NCBI GenBank assembly: GCA_964482435.1
Contig: CAYZXL010000002.1
Span: 62,001 to 126,000, forward strand
Length of the DNA: 64,000 nt
Reading direction: 5' to 3'
Origin: CAYZXL01 sp964482435
Lineage (GTDB): Bacteria; Auribacterota; JABMQX01
Part shown: positions 7,685-16,665 of the stretch, one piece after another
How positions within the stretch are numbered: position 1 is the stretch's first letter
How the letters are laid out: the number at the start of each line of letters is the position of its first letter
Program-made: the position numbers and the translations under genes
Notes under the pieces: generated by a model
Told to the model about the DNA's origin: nothing
Database searches by the model: none
Seen by the model: the letters and a program-made list of their open reading frames with translations, nothing else

Positions 7685-9424
7685 ATGAAGGTCCGCACTT
7701 ACACTTTGTTCGCTGCAGCGTTGGTCGTTCAATTGTCTTTTTGCCTCTCCTCGATCGCTGAGGAGGCAAGCCTTATTCTGCACAACGGGAGAATTGTGAC
7801 GGTTGATAAGGATTTCTCGATTCAAGAAGCTATGGCCCTCCGGGGAGACCACATCCTTCGCATCGGCAAGGACAAAGATGTCTTGAAAACCAGAGGAACC
7901 TCCACAGAGATGCTCGACATGCATGGGAAGATGGTATTGCCAGGACTCATTGATTCCCACGTTCATCCCACCTCCGCGTACATGACAGAGTTTGACCACC
8001 CCATTCCCGAAATGGAGACGATTGCAGACGTTCTCGAATACATCAAGTCACGTGCTCAGGCGCTGGAAGACCGCGAGTGGATCATCGTGCAGCAGGTTTT
8101 CATAACCCGCCTTCGAGAACAGCGATACCCCACGCGAGACGAGCTCGACCAAGCCGCACCAAATAATCCCGTGGTCTTCCAGACGGGTCCTGATGCTTCT
8201 GTCAATACCCTTGCCCTGAAGCTCAGCGGCATTGACAAAGATTTCAAGGTGACGGATGGAGGTCCCGGATACGTTGAAAAGGATGCCCGGACGGGAGAAC
8301 CCACCGGGATCCTCCGTGGTTGCACGCGTTACATAAAGAGCAAGACCAGCGGGAAGGAGCCGAGCGAGCAAGACCACTATCGAAGACTGGTTGAGTTGTT
8401 CAAGGATTATAACTCTGTCGGAATCACCTCTGTCTCCGACAGAGATGCCTCCCCGTCGGCAATTGAGCGGTACGAAAGGATGCGAAAGAATGGTGATCTG
8501 ACGGTCCGCTTATCCATTATGCAGCATGTGGATACCATCGGGCCTCTGGAGGAAATCAAAGCTAAAATTCGCAAGGTTGCCGAGAGTCCGCTTTGCAGAG
8601 GGGATGCGATGCTGCGCATCATCGGGATCAAAACTTATCTTGATGGCGGAATGTTGACCGGCAGCGCTTACATGCGAGAACCCTGGGGCGTAAGCAAAAT
8701 CTACTCGATTGATGACCCGGAGTATCGCGGCGTTCTGTTTATTCCCAAAGAGCGTCTATTGCTCATCGTACAAACCGCGACGGAATCCGGCTTACAGTTT
8801 ACTGCGCATTCCGTTGGAGATGGCGCCGTTCATACGCTCCTTGAGGTCTATGAAGAAATCAACAAAACCACGCCCATCCGCAACATGCGCCCGTGCATCA
8901 GCCACTCCAACTTCATGAGCCGCGAAGCGGTGGAGAAGCTCCCCCGACTCGGGGTGGCCGTTGATATTCAGCCCGCATGGCTTTTTCTGGACACAAGAAC
9001 GCTGGCCAAACACTTCGGATATGAACGCCTCCGGTTCTTCCAGCCATTGCGCAGCATCTTCGAAGCAGGTGGCATTGCGGGCGGAGGGTCGGACCACATG
9101 CAGAAGATCGGATCGCTACGGTCTGTCAACCCGTACAATCCATTTCTCGGCATGTGGGTGACCTTGACGCGGAAAGCAAAATGGTATGAGGGAAGTCTCC
9201 ACCCGGAAGAGGCTCTCAGCAGGGAGCAGGCTATTCGTTTTTACACGAGCAACAACGCATACATTCTCCGCCTGGAGGACAAGATAGGTTCTCTTGAAGA
9301 AGGAAAGCTCGCTGATTTCATTGTCCTGGACAGGGATATCCTCACGTGCCCCGTGGACGAAATAAGAGAGACAGGTGTTCTCTCGACCTATCTCAATGGG
9401 CGGCTTGTTTATCAGAGATGGTAG
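7685..9424 (+). CDS. Exported amidohydrolase of the YtcJ type
   Basis: 579 residues. I start at the ATG at 7685, which gives a clean signal peptide (YTLFAAALVVQLSFCLSSIAEEA). Next is the amidohydrolase entry strand SLILHNGRIVTVDKDF and the metal motif LPGLIDSHVHPTSAYM (HxH near residue 100). GIKTYLDGGMLTGSAYM, FTAHSVGDGAVHTLLEVYE, CISHSNF and GGGSDHM supply the later His and Asp ligands, and the end (GSLEEGKLADFIVLDRDILT) is the classic composite beta domain. Length and order match the YtcJ/COG1574 group, metal-dependent hydrolases of amide or related bonds with mostly unknown substrates. Confidence 0.88.
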   Translation: MKVRTYTLFAAALVVQLSFCLSSIAEEASLILHNGRIVTVDKDFSIQEAMALRGDHILRIGKDKDVLKTRGTSTEMLDMHGKMVLPGLIDSHVHPTSAYMTEFDHPIPEMETIADVLEYIKSRAQALEDREWIIVQQVFITRLREQRYPTRDELDQAAPNNPVVFQTGPDASVNTLALKLSGIDKDFKVTDGGPGYVEKDARTGEPTGILRGCTRYIKSKTSGKEPSEQDHYRRLVELFKDYNSVGITSVSDRDASPSAIERYERMRKNGDLTVRLSIMQHVDTIGPLEEIKAKIRKVAESPLCRGDAMLRIIGIKTYLDGGMLTGSAYMREPWGVSKIYSIDDPEYRGVLFIPKERLLLIVQTATESGLQFTAHSVGDGAVHTLLEVYEEINKTTPIRNMRPCISHSNFMSREAVEKLPRLGVAVDIQPAWLFLDTRTLAKHFGYERLRFFQPLRSIFEAGGIAGGGSDHMQKIGSLRSVNPYNPFLGMWVTLTRKAKWYEGSLHPEEALSREQAIRFYTSNNAYILRLEDKIGSLEEGKLADFIVLDRDILTCPVDEIRETGVLSTYLNGRLVYQRW

Positions 9425-9526
9425 CTGCGCCGCGATACCCGAGCCTCGGTTGACACGATCCGCGCTTTACCCCGCGCCGGCGGACTTTTTTGTGAAGCGC
9501 TGTCGCACCGCGACACGTTTTGCTGG

Positions 9527-12500
9527 TCATTCGTCGGTGCTGTGCACCTCTACCAGTTGATGCCCTCGTGGGGGCACATGCACCGACAAGGTGATTTCAT
9601 CCCCTTTGACCAGCGCTGTCGCGCCCTCGACCCGAGCAGCCCCCTGAGCCAGGCCGACATCCGCTAACCTGAATCGAATCTCGCGTTCCAGCTCCACGTC
9701 CTCAAGGTTGAAGACATTTAGCACGCAGCGTCCTTCGCCAGGCAGGGTATGGGCGTGAACCATCTCCTCCAGCCCATAGAAAACTCCCTGCGTGTAGAAG
9801 CGCTTCAGGCGCAGGTACGCGCGCATACCCCGTTTGTGAGCTTCCCACACCTTGGGGTCGGGGTGTTTGCCTCCTATGCCCAAGTGCCGGCAGGTGCTGG
9901 CGTACCACCAGAACATCAGCGCATTGGGGTTATCCTTACGCAAGTCAATGTGCAGGTAAATCGGGATACTGTAGGCGAGATTGACGTAATACAGACTCAG
10001 GGCCCGTCCGCTGTACAGGTCGCTCATCGGGTCCCACATGTATTCGTAACCCCACAACTCGTCGAAATCGCCCGCTGTGCCGTGCAGGAAATACGTCGGG
10101 GCATAGCGCACGTTCACGCCTGCTACAACGGGGTCGTGTTGCTCGATCAGCACGCTGGGGCAGGCCTCGTGCACCATCCGAGCGAGCCGCCGGTAGGCAT
10201 CGCAGTGCTCCTGACGGGTTAGCGGGAGCGCGTGGCCGTGCGATTTGTCCCAGCACTCGCCGGTGAAGGCGCTGCCGTCGAACATGAGAAAGACCGCCCC
10301 CCTGCGGCTTAACTCAATCAGTCGGCTCGCTTTTGTCTCAATGTAGGCCGGCGCCGCGCTGCACAGCGCGTTCAGTCGCTCGCCTTCCCGATTCATCCGG
10401 CGAGCCTCGACGGGATAGGCGTTCACGTCGCTCCAGCCGGCAAGCGGCGTGTGGAGAGCGAGCGATAGCCCGAACTTCTCCTTGAGCAACTTGACGAAGT
10501 CCTCCTGCGGTCCGAGACGACTGGCGTCCCACACCGACGAAGCAAAGGAGGTGTCCCAGCCGGGGTCGAGGTACAACGCTTCGCACCCGAACTCTCGGGC
10601 TTTCTCCGCTTCCACCAACATGTCTGCTTGCCGGTAAAACTGGGCGCGACGCTCGGTGCTGTCCGGCCCCCACCACAGGGGGTTGTCGTATAGCTCGTTC
10701 CAGTGCACGGGCGGGTTGTAACCCGGCGGCACGCAGTGCCCCTGGGCCTCCATGAAGCGGCGGAATGCATAAGCCGCTTCCCTCCATCCGCCATCCACGA
10801 CCTGGTAGCGGGTCACGCCGAAGGTAAAGGACGCGCCCGGCTCAAGACGGGCCGCTTCCTCCGGGTCGCCCTGCTTCCACCGGCCAGCGCCTCCGAAGCG
10901 CAGGACCATCTCCGGTTGCGAGAGACCTTCTCCCGTCCGCCAGGACGGTTCTAACAGAGACCACTCCATCGCGTCGGGGTGATGCTTGATGACCAGCAAA
11001 GTGCTGGCGCCCCGGCACCAGGCCCAGCCCTCCGAGCCGTAGGCCGCGGTTTCGAGTCGCGGCTGCCACGGAAGACTGTACCCGCCGCTCCGCCAAACAA
11101 GCTCGGACATACCGTATTCGCACAGTTCTCCCGTCTCCGGGTCGCGACGATAGGGGATCGCGCTGAAGCGGCTATCGGGAGTATCCGGAAGCCATCCCCG
11201 CTCATCATACAACCGCTTCGCCATCCCGCAGGTGAATCCCCCGGTCTCCAGTGAGACGCTGCCTGTATTGCGCAGGCGAATCCTCTCCGTCAGCGTATTG
11301 GGCTCCTTCGCAGGGGCCGTCCAGGCGTGCTCGACCTCCATCGCCCCGAGCTGCACAGTGAACGTCGCGCTCTCACTCCCGTCTGACCCTTTTTCTAATA
11401 CCGGCGGTCCAACCAGCGAAGGCTTTTTTCCCTCCGGCCAGAAATAGTCGGCATCGGCGTACGTCTTGCCGGTCGCAACATCGCGCATCAGACGGGGGTT
11501 CAGACCTTCCTTCGTCGAGATTAGCAGCTCCAGTCGCCCGTTGGAAAGGCATGCTTCTCCTGTGTTCGTGTCGAACTGAAGCGACGGACCGCGTTCTGTG
11601 GTGAGGTGTTTCGGTGCCGTCGGCGTGCGTGACGTCCTCGACTCCTCGACGGGTAAGGCTCGCCAGTATAGTTGAGCGAGGTCGAACCGGGCGCCAGCAT
11701 CTCCGGCACGCCATCCCAGCACGCCGTCCGGGGTTGGTGGGTGGAGCACCGAGCGGCGCAGAATCTCGCCGCCCGAATTTCTCACCTCGACGACCGTTTT
11801 GGTCGCCCGGTGACGGATATGCAAGCGAACCCATGTCGGCGGCAACGGCGCGGCGGTCGTCTCGACGCGGCAAAGGGGAGTTTCGGTGACGCGAATTTGT
11901 CCGCCATCCCGTGCTGCATGCATCTCCAATGCCCAGACCGCCCCTCGGGCTCCGGCAGGCAGTTCGTAGCCAATTGTGCAGGTTCCCCCATGCAGCCGCA
12001 CGGCCAGTTCCACTTCGAAACCATGAGCTGGCAGAGAAAAGTCAGTTGTGAGCGCGCCTTGAGGCAGGAGCATGACCCGTGCGCCCTCCTTCTCAGTCAG
12101 GACGATGCCTCCCTTCGCTCGGAGGTGTTCTGACGTGATCGCCCGGAAGTCGTCCGGCGCCGATGAGCTGGGCGGCGGTGTCCATTCAGCACTCTTCCAT
12201 TCCAGCAATGCCAGGGCGTCGTATGCAACCCAACTGCCGCCGCGCAGCACCAGCGTCAATTCGTTGGCACCCACACGCAGACCCGCCGCTGGCACCGGCA
12301 CAAGAAACAACCGCGGTGAACTCTGCCGAATGTCCCCGAAATAAGCACGGCCATTGCCCAGGGGCATGCGCTCTCGCCAGACAACCATTCCGTTCAGACC
12401 GACCTCCAGGACAGAGGCAAACTGCTCGTGAGTGTCCGTCAGCGCCACAAGCAGCGCAAGGGCGCCCGCTTTCACCTCGGTCAACTGAAACTGGACCACG

Positions 12501-12796
12501 AAGGGCACCTCGGCATGTCCGCCCCACGCTGTGTCCTTCTCGCTGGGGTGGATGAAGGGAAAATCCGCGGGGCGGCTCCGGCCAACCTTGAAAACGACCC
12601 GTTCGCCAAATCGCTGGGCGAACTCGCGTGCCCGGTCGGGAGCGAGTGCAAACTCCGTCGGCTTCCCGTCAAGCTGGCCGATCTGCCAGAGTATGCTCAC
12701 GTCATCACGCTGCTGAAGCCAGTCGGGGAGAACGTTGACCGGCGCCCACTGCGCCCATCCGATGCTACTGAGTAACAATATCGCTGCCACACTCAT
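9527..12796 (-). CDS. Large secreted clan GH-D-like glycoside hydrolase
   Basis: 1089 residues, ATG with CGGAGAAA upstream and a signal peptide (SVAAILLLSSIGWAQ). Residues ~30-200 resemble the carbohydrate-binding sandwich of rhamnogalacturonan lyase type (VPFVVQFQLTEVKAGALALLVALTD, LRVGANELTLVLRGG). A concanavalin-like insert follows at ~220-370, then a supersandwich domain (~390-680). The C-terminal barrel has YLDPGWDTSF, LALHTPLAGWSD and FLMFDGSAFTGECWD, the last resembling the nucleophile strand of GH27/36 alpha-galactosidases. The product probably hydrolyses alpha-linked sugars outside the cytoplasm; the exact family is uncertain because the barrel is divergent. Confidence 0.7.
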   Translation of the reverse strand: MSVAAILLLSSIGWAQWAPVNVLPDWLQQRDDVSILWQIGQLDGKPTEFALAPDRAREFAQRFGERVVFKVGRSRPADFPFIHPSEKDTAWGGHAEVPFVVQFQLTEVKAGALALLVALTDTHEQFASVLEVGLNGMVVWRERMPLGNGRAYFGDIRQSSPRLFLVPVPAAGLRVGANELTLVLRGGSWVAYDALALLEWKSAEWTPPPSSSAPDDFRAITSEHLRAKGGIVLTEKEGARVMLLPQGALTTDFSLPAHGFEVELAVRLHGGTCTIGYELPAGARGAVWALEMHAARDGGQIRVTETPLCRVETTAAPLPPTWVRLHIRHRATKTVVEVRNSGGEILRRSVLHPPTPDGVLGWRAGDAGARFDLAQLYWRALPVEESRTSRTPTAPKHLTTERGPSLQFDTNTGEACLSNGRLELLISTKEGLNPRLMRDVATGKTYADADYFWPEGKKPSLVGPPVLEKGSDGSESATFTVQLGAMEVEHAWTAPAKEPNTLTERIRLRNTGSVSLETGGFTCGMAKRLYDERGWLPDTPDSRFSAIPYRRDPETGELCEYGMSELVWRSGGYSLPWQPRLETAAYGSEGWAWCRGASTLLVIKHHPDAMEWSLLEPSWRTGEGLSQPEMVLRFGGAGRWKQGDPEEAARLEPGASFTFGVTRYQVVDGGWREAAYAFRRFMEAQGHCVPPGYNPPVHWNELYDNPLWWGPDSTERRAQFYRQADMLVEAEKAREFGCEALYLDPGWDTSFASSVWDASRLGPQEDFVKLLKEKFGLSLALHTPLAGWSDVNAYPVEARRMNREGERLNALCSAAPAYIETKASRLIELSRRGAVFLMFDGSAFTGECWDKSHGHALPLTRQEHCDAYRRLARMVHEACPSVLIEQHDPVVAGVNVRYAPTYFLHGTAGDFDELWGYEYMWDPMSDLYSGRALSLYYVNLAYSIPIYLHIDLRKDNPNALMFWWYASTCRHLGIGGKHPDPKVWEAHKRGMRAYLRLKRFYTQGVFYGLEEMVHAHTLPGEGRCVLNVFNLEDVELEREIRFRLADVGLAQGAARVEGATALVKGDEITLSVHVPPRGHQLVEVHSTDE

Positions 12797-12987
12797 AGGG
12801 TTTCTCCGCTCGTGTTCAGTATGTCCCTATTCGACAGAAAACACGTTTGATGTTAGCAGAACGGGCCTCGAAGAATCGTGGGAAAAAGGTCACCTTGCAG
12901 GAAAAGGTCAAGGTGCCTGGAAACTGCAACTGTGGAAGAAAGTCATCGAAACCAATCAGCAAGTTTCCACGAACACGGCGCGGCATC

Positions 12988-13037
12988 AAAAAAGAGCCTC
13001 CGGCAGACAAGACTCGTCCGATTCGTTCTGCCGGAGG
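12988..13037 (-). terminator. Rho-independent-type terminator of the perR-katA-prx operon
   Basis: Perfect 11-bp arms (CCTCCGGCAGA at 12997-13007 and its complement at 13027-13037) enclose a 19-nt loop. On the minus strand the second arm is followed by CTC and six T residues. It lies about 210 bp past the peroxiredoxin stop, reading in the operon's direction. Confidence 0.65.
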
Positions 13038-13043
13038 TAATCA

Positions 13044-13117
13044 CTGGCTCCCCAGGCCTGGCTCGCGCCATGCCGTCGGGGTGGTTAATCCCGCCTTCGC
13101 CGGGACTCTGCCAACTG
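13044..13117. repeat. Dispersed repeat, longer copy
   Basis: Contains CTGGCTCCCC (13044-13053) and CGGGACTCTGCCAACTG (13101-13117). The same two blocks occur at 16506-16535 but there are separated by only 3 bp instead of 47 bp. Both copies are in noncoding DNA. Confidence 0.55.
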
Positions 13118-13246
13118 GGAATCTATCTCCTCGGCCGCCCTGGCGGTTGCCTCAGCGTGTCGCGCTTTGTGTCAGCGCCATCCATCCTTGTGTGCTTCGT
13201 CAGATCCTCCCTGTGCTAAGTTCGTCTTCGTCAGCACCCTGAAAGG

Positions 13247-13921
13247 TCATTTCGGGCAGTTCTTGAGGACCATGAACCAGTCAAGAACCTTTGTGTCGGC
13301 GGCCGGCTTTTCAACTCGTTCCTTGGCGGTGCCACAGGAACCAGGCGGGGGCACAATGACGTCTTCGCCAGGCTTCCAGTTTGCGGGCGTCGCCACCTTG
13401 TGCTGGTCGGATAGCTGCACCGCTACCAGCAACCGTTTGATCTCGTCCATGTTGCGCCCGTTGCTGAGCGGGTAATACAGAATCGCCCTGACTACGGCCT
13501 GGGGATCGATAATGAAGACCGCTCGTACGGCCTGCGTCGTGCTGGCCGCGGGCTGGAGCATGCCAAACGCCTTGGACACCTCCATCTTAAGATCACTGAT
13601 AACGGGGAAGGTTACCTCGACGCCTTTCATGCCCTTGAACTCGATCTTCTCCCTAATGGTCCTCAACCATGCGATGTGGCTGTACGTGCTATCAATGGAC
13701 AAGCCGAGGAGTTTGCAGTTCAGCTTCTCAAACTCCGGCTGCATGGACGCAAAGGTCATGAACTCAGTTGTGCAAACCGGGGTGAAGTCGGCTGGGTGGG
13801 AGAAGAAGACCACCCACTTGCCCCTGTAGTCTTCCGGGAAGTTGATTGGTCCCTGCGTGGTTTCCGCCTTGAACGAGGGAGCCTTTTCGCCGATCAAGGG
13901 AAGTCTATTTTCCTGTTCCAT
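13247..13921 (-). CDS. 1-Cys peroxiredoxin (Prx6 type)
   Basis: 224 residues, ATG preceded by AAGGAG. The thioredoxin-fold motif SHPADFTPVCTTEF carries the peroxidatic Cys at residue ~50. The length, the VEVTFPVISD region and the C-terminal arm match the Prx6/1-Cys group, which reduces hydrogen and lipid peroxides. Other cysteines (NCKLLG, GSCGTA, KNCPK) are not in the position of the resolving Cys of typical 2-Cys enzymes. It is the last gene of the operon after the Fur-type regulator and catalase, 66 bp after katA, with a terminator behind it. Confidence 0.92.
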   Translation of the reverse strand: MEQENRLPLIGEKAPSFKAETTQGPINFPEDYRGKWVVFFSHPADFTPVCTTEFMTFASMQPEFEKLNCKLLGLSIDSTYSHIAWLRTIREKIEFKGMKGVEVTFPVISDLKMEVSKAFGMLQPAASTTQAVRAVFIIDPQAVVRAILYYPLSNGRNMDEIKRLLVAVQLSDQHKVATPANWKPGEDVIVPPPGSCGTAKERVEKPAADTKVLDWFMVLKNCPK

Positions 13922-13987
13922 CTGCTTGTTTCTCCTTTCATGTTTAAGTGATCACGAACGTTCGCGTTCTGCCCATACACCCGCAAC

Positions 13988-15499
13988 TCACTTCATCGTT
14001 GCCTGGACGCGCTCCTCCTGCGACATGGCGGCAAGCCGCTTGACTTCTTCCAGATTAAGGCCCAGGCCATTGCCGACGCGCCGGCCATAGTCCGCGTCCG
14101 CTTTGTAGAACAGGGCTGTTTGCCGGAGCTGGATGCGCTTCTGCGCATTCTTCAGGTGCGAGAGAATGTTACTCACCAGGTGCTCTCGATCCGTGTCGGT
14201 CATGACTTTGCGATAGAGATCGCCCGCCTGCACGAAGTCCACGTCGCCAAGCTTGTACGCGTGGCGGGCTGCCGTGCCGGACACTTCGATCGGCGGAGGA
14301 GCCACCTCGGGGTCCGGAGCTGGACCTCCGAAGCTGTTTGGCCAGTAATTGGGTCCGCCCCCACCGTTGTTGTCAAACCGCATGGAGCCGTCCCGCTGAT
14401 AGCTACTCATGGGGCACGCCTTCGGAGCATTGACCGGAAGCAGGTGGTAGTTCGGGCCAAGCCTGTGCCGGTGAGTATCATGGTAGCTGAATAGGCGGCC
14501 TTGCAGCATTTTGTCTGGAGACGGGCCAATTCCCGGAACGAAATTCGCGGGCGAGAAGGCGGATTGTTCCACATCGGCAAAATAGTTCTCCGGATTCCGA
14601 TTCAGAACCAATCGGCCCACGTTCATGGGTCGGAAGTCCGCATGCGGCCAGACCTTGGTAATGTCGAAAGGATCGAATCGGTAGCTCCTCGCCTGCTCCG
14701 GTGTCATGATCTGAACCTCGAGCCGCCAGGAAGGGTAATCACCTTTCGCAATTGCCTCATACAGGTCGCGGGTGGCACAGTCCGGATCGATGCCGCGCAT
14801 GCGTTCTGCTTCCTCGCCGGTGAAGTTCCGAATCCCCTGCTCGGTCTTGAAGTGGAGCTGCACCCAGTAGTATTCTCGTTTTTCGTTGTACCACATGTAG
14901 GTATGGCTGCTGTACCCGTTCATATGGCGGTAGCTTCTGGGCGTGCCGCGATCCGAAAACAGGATGGTCACCTGATGGATGGATTCCGGAGTCAGGGACA
15001 GGAAGTCCCAGAACATATCCGCGTCCTTGAGATTGGTCGCTGGATTGCGTTTCTGGGTGTGAATGAAGTCTGGAAACTTCAACGGGTCCCGGATAAAGAA
15101 CACCGGGGTGTTGTTGCCCACCATGTCGTAGTTCCCCTCCTCGGTATAAAATTTCAGAGCGAACCCCCGGGGATCTCGCTCCGAGTCCGCGGATCCTCTC
15201 TCGCCGCCCACTGTGGAGAACCGCGCGAAGACCTCGGTTTTCTTTCCCACTTTCGAGAGAAACTTGGCTCTCGTGTACCTGGTGACGTCGTGGGTCACCT
15301 CGAAGTAACCGTAGGCGCCCGCTCCTTTGGCGTGCACCACTCGTTCGGGAATCCGCTCGCGGTCGAAATGGGCCAACTTCTCGGTCAGGTGCACATCCTG
15401 GATGAGCACTGGTCCCTTCGGGCCGGCGGTCACGGAGTTCAGGTCATTGTCAACCGGCATCCCAAAGCCGGTGGTCAGAGTTTTCTTTTCTTTTCCCAC
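13988..15499 (-). CDS. katA: Monofunctional haem catalase
   Basis: 503 residues, GTG start with AGAAGGAGG eight bases upstream. Catalase landmarks are in order: VVHAKGAGAYGYFEVTHD with the essential distal His, FSTVGGERGSADSERDPRGFALKFYTEEGNYDMVGNNTPVFF, and the proximal haem region LFSYHDTHRHRLGPNY with its axial Tyr. Size and the DNNGGGGPNYWPNSF segment fit small-subunit clade 3 catalases. It converts hydrogen peroxide to water and oxygen in the cytosol. The gene lies 29 bp after the Fur-family regulator and 66 bp before the peroxiredoxin. Confidence 0.96.
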   Translation of the reverse strand: MGKEKKTLTTGFGMPVDNDLNSVTAGPKGPVLIQDVHLTEKLAHFDRERIPERVVHAKGAGAYGYFEVTHDVTRYTRAKFLSKVGKKTEVFARFSTVGGERGSADSERDPRGFALKFYTEEGNYDMVGNNTPVFFIRDPLKFPDFIHTQKRNPATNLKDADMFWDFLSLTPESIHQVTILFSDRGTPRSYRHMNGYSSHTYMWYNEKREYYWVQLHFKTEQGIRNFTGEEAERMRGIDPDCATRDLYEAIAKGDYPSWRLEVQIMTPEQARSYRFDPFDITKVWPHADFRPMNVGRLVLNRNPENYFADVEQSAFSPANFVPGIGPSPDKMLQGRLFSYHDTHRHRLGPNYHLLPVNAPKACPMSSYQRDGSMRFDNNGGGGPNYWPNSFGGPAPDPEVAPPPIEVSGTAARHAYKLGDVDFVQAGDLYRKVMTDTDREHLVSNILSHLKNAQKRIQLRQTALFYKADADYGRRVGNGLGLNLEEVKRLAAMSQEERVQATMK

Positions 15500-15528
15500 A
15501 GTAGCCTCCTTCTAAAAACGGTTTTTTC

Positions 15529-15987
15529 CTAAGCACTCCCTTTTTTCTTCCTGCATCGCAAACAAACGCCTCTTATCTGCACTTGCGTTTTTTCCACGGT
15601 ACCCAATTCCCTGACACTCTCTGGAATCCTCAATTGATCCAAATCGGCGCTGTAGAAGTCGCGGGTCATACCACAAGTCAAGCACACGAAATGATGGTGC
15701 GACCTCATGTTCGCGTCAAACCTTGCTCTTTCCCGAGATGCTCCGAGAGTGGTTATCAGCCCGAGGTCAACAAGCAACCATAGTGTGCGATACACTGTGT
15801 CCAGCGATACTGGAGGAACTCTCGCGCGAACCCCTTTGTAAATCCTCTCCGCATCAGGGTGCTTGCTGGATTTTGCCACTTCCCGGAAAATCTCCATACG
15901 CTGGTAGGTTATTTTGACCCCGGACCGCTTCAGCACCTCTTTGAAGTGGTTTATTCGTTGCTTCAGTTGTTCTGCCGAAATTTTCAT
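15529..15987 (-). CDS. Fur-family regulator, probably PerR-like
   Basis: 152 residues from the ATG at 15987, which has GGGAG eight bases upstream. The upstream ATG at 16014 would sit inside the operator and about 12 bases from the predicted transcription start, so I reject it. The winged helix is at VKITYQRMEIFREVA to VSLDTVYRTLWLLVDLGLI. Metal residues include SHHHFVCLTCG and CLRC, two CxxC pairs for structural zinc. Linkage to catalase and peroxiredoxin points to peroxide sensing (PerR role) rather than iron uptake; that is inference from context. It is the first gene of the operon. Confidence 0.88.
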   Translation of the reverse strand: MKISAEQLKQRINHFKEVLKRSGVKITYQRMEIFREVAKSSKHPDAERIYKGVRARVPPVSLDTVYRTLWLLVDLGLITTLGASRERARFDANMRSHHHFVCLTCGMTRDFYSADLDQLRIPESVRELGTVEKTQVQIRGVCLRCRKKKGSA

Positions 15988-16000
15988 CTCGGATTCTCCC

Positions 16001-16029
16001 GATTCTTGAATCATTCCGAAATAAGAATC
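16001..16029. promoter_or_regulatory. Inverted repeat, candidate Fur/PerR operator
   Basis: Arms GATTCTT (16001-16007) and AAGAATC (16023-16029) flank 15 bp that contain the odd palindrome GAATCATTC (16008-16016). The dyad overlaps the -10 hexamer and the probable transcription start, the expected place for an autorepressor site. It resembles but does not match the canonical Fur or Per box. Confidence 0.5.
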
Positions 16030-16054
16030 TACCTCGATCTGGTTCCTGTGTCAA
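16026..16054 (-). promoter_or_regulatory. Promoter of the regulator-catalase-peroxiredoxin operon
   Basis: On the minus strand TTGACA (16049-16054), exactly 17 bp, then TAGATT (16026-16031). The start codon at 15987 lies about 35-40 bp downstream, leaving a short leader. Confidence 0.65.
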
Positions 16055-16129
16055 GTACATTCTTCAATGGGCCCCAATCGCTCGCTCTCGGCTGCACAGC
16101 ACAAGAGCCTCCCGACAGTCCGCACTGTC

Positions 16130-16159
16130 ATCTGCGTGCATCTGCGTTCATCTGCGGTT
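16130..16159. repeat. Tandem 10-bp intergenic repeat, copy 1
   Basis: Three consecutive units: ATCTGCGTGC, ATCTGCGTTC, ATCTGCGGTT. The last two are nearly identical to those at 31563-31592. Repeats of this type are scattered between genes in many environmental bacteria. Confidence 0.75.
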
Positions 16160-16505
16160 CCTCCCTCCCCATCCGCAGACCTCAGAGTCCGCCAGCCCCC
16201 GACTGGTGGGCTTTGCAGACACCCGCAGAGTGGATCGGCAGCATGCACGAGTGCAACCGGGCTGCCAAACAAGGCGACTCGAAAAACGCAGAACGGGAGA
16301 ATTTGGAAAGGGCATTTTCGGTAGGCGCGCGCGACACCCACGGTTGCACCCCGACCCCGTGCAGACCGGTTCCAAGCAGAGAATCGGGAAAGATGCGCAG
16401 GACGCCCCAACTCGGCGACATTGCGGCGGAAACGACAAGACCCATGGGGATCACCCAACGGGGTCTCACGTTAAACTTGAACCGCCAAAGTCGGCCGATT
16501 GAAAT

Positions 16506-16535
16506 CTGGCTCCCCGGGCGGGACTCTGCCAACTG
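16506..16535. repeat. Dispersed repeat, short copy beside tRNA-Asn
   Basis: CTGGCTCCCC (16506-16515) and CGGGACTCTGCCAACTG (16519-16535), the same blocks as at 13044-13117 but lacking the middle. On the minus strand it also imitates tRNA pieces: CAGTTGGCAGAG is like a D-arm, and CCCGGGGAGCC is like the adjacent tRNA's acceptor end. Confidence 0.55.
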
Positions 16536-16546
16536 AAGTCTATATG

Positions 16547-16619
16547 CTCCCCGGGCCGGACTCGAACCAGCGACATGGTGGTTAACAGCCACCCGCTCTA
16601 CCAACTGAGCTACCGGGGA
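16547..16619 (-). tRNA. tRNA-Asn (GUU)
   Basis: 73 nt on the minus strand. The acceptor stem TCCCCGG pairs with CCGGGGA. D-loop AGCTCAGTTGGTAGAGC, anticodon arm with loop CTGTTAA (anticodon GTT) and T-loop GGTTCGAGTCC are all canonical. CCA is not encoded. Confidence 0.95.
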
Positions 16620-16665
16620 ATCATTTCAAAACACCCTCGCCGCTCAATCCGCCCCCTTTGCCCGT

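Larger units (their letters stand above)
12797..13246. other. Repeat- and terminator-containing gap
   Basis: 450 bp between the GH-D-like gene start and the peroxiredoxin stop. It holds the terminator hairpin at 12988-13037 and one copy of a dispersed element (13044-13117). No gene is supported. Confidence 0.6.

Noticed and set aside
14501..15532. 343-codon open frame opposite katA
   Set aside because: It is an antisense shadow of a well-conserved catalase gene in GC-rich DNA; no RBS or domain.
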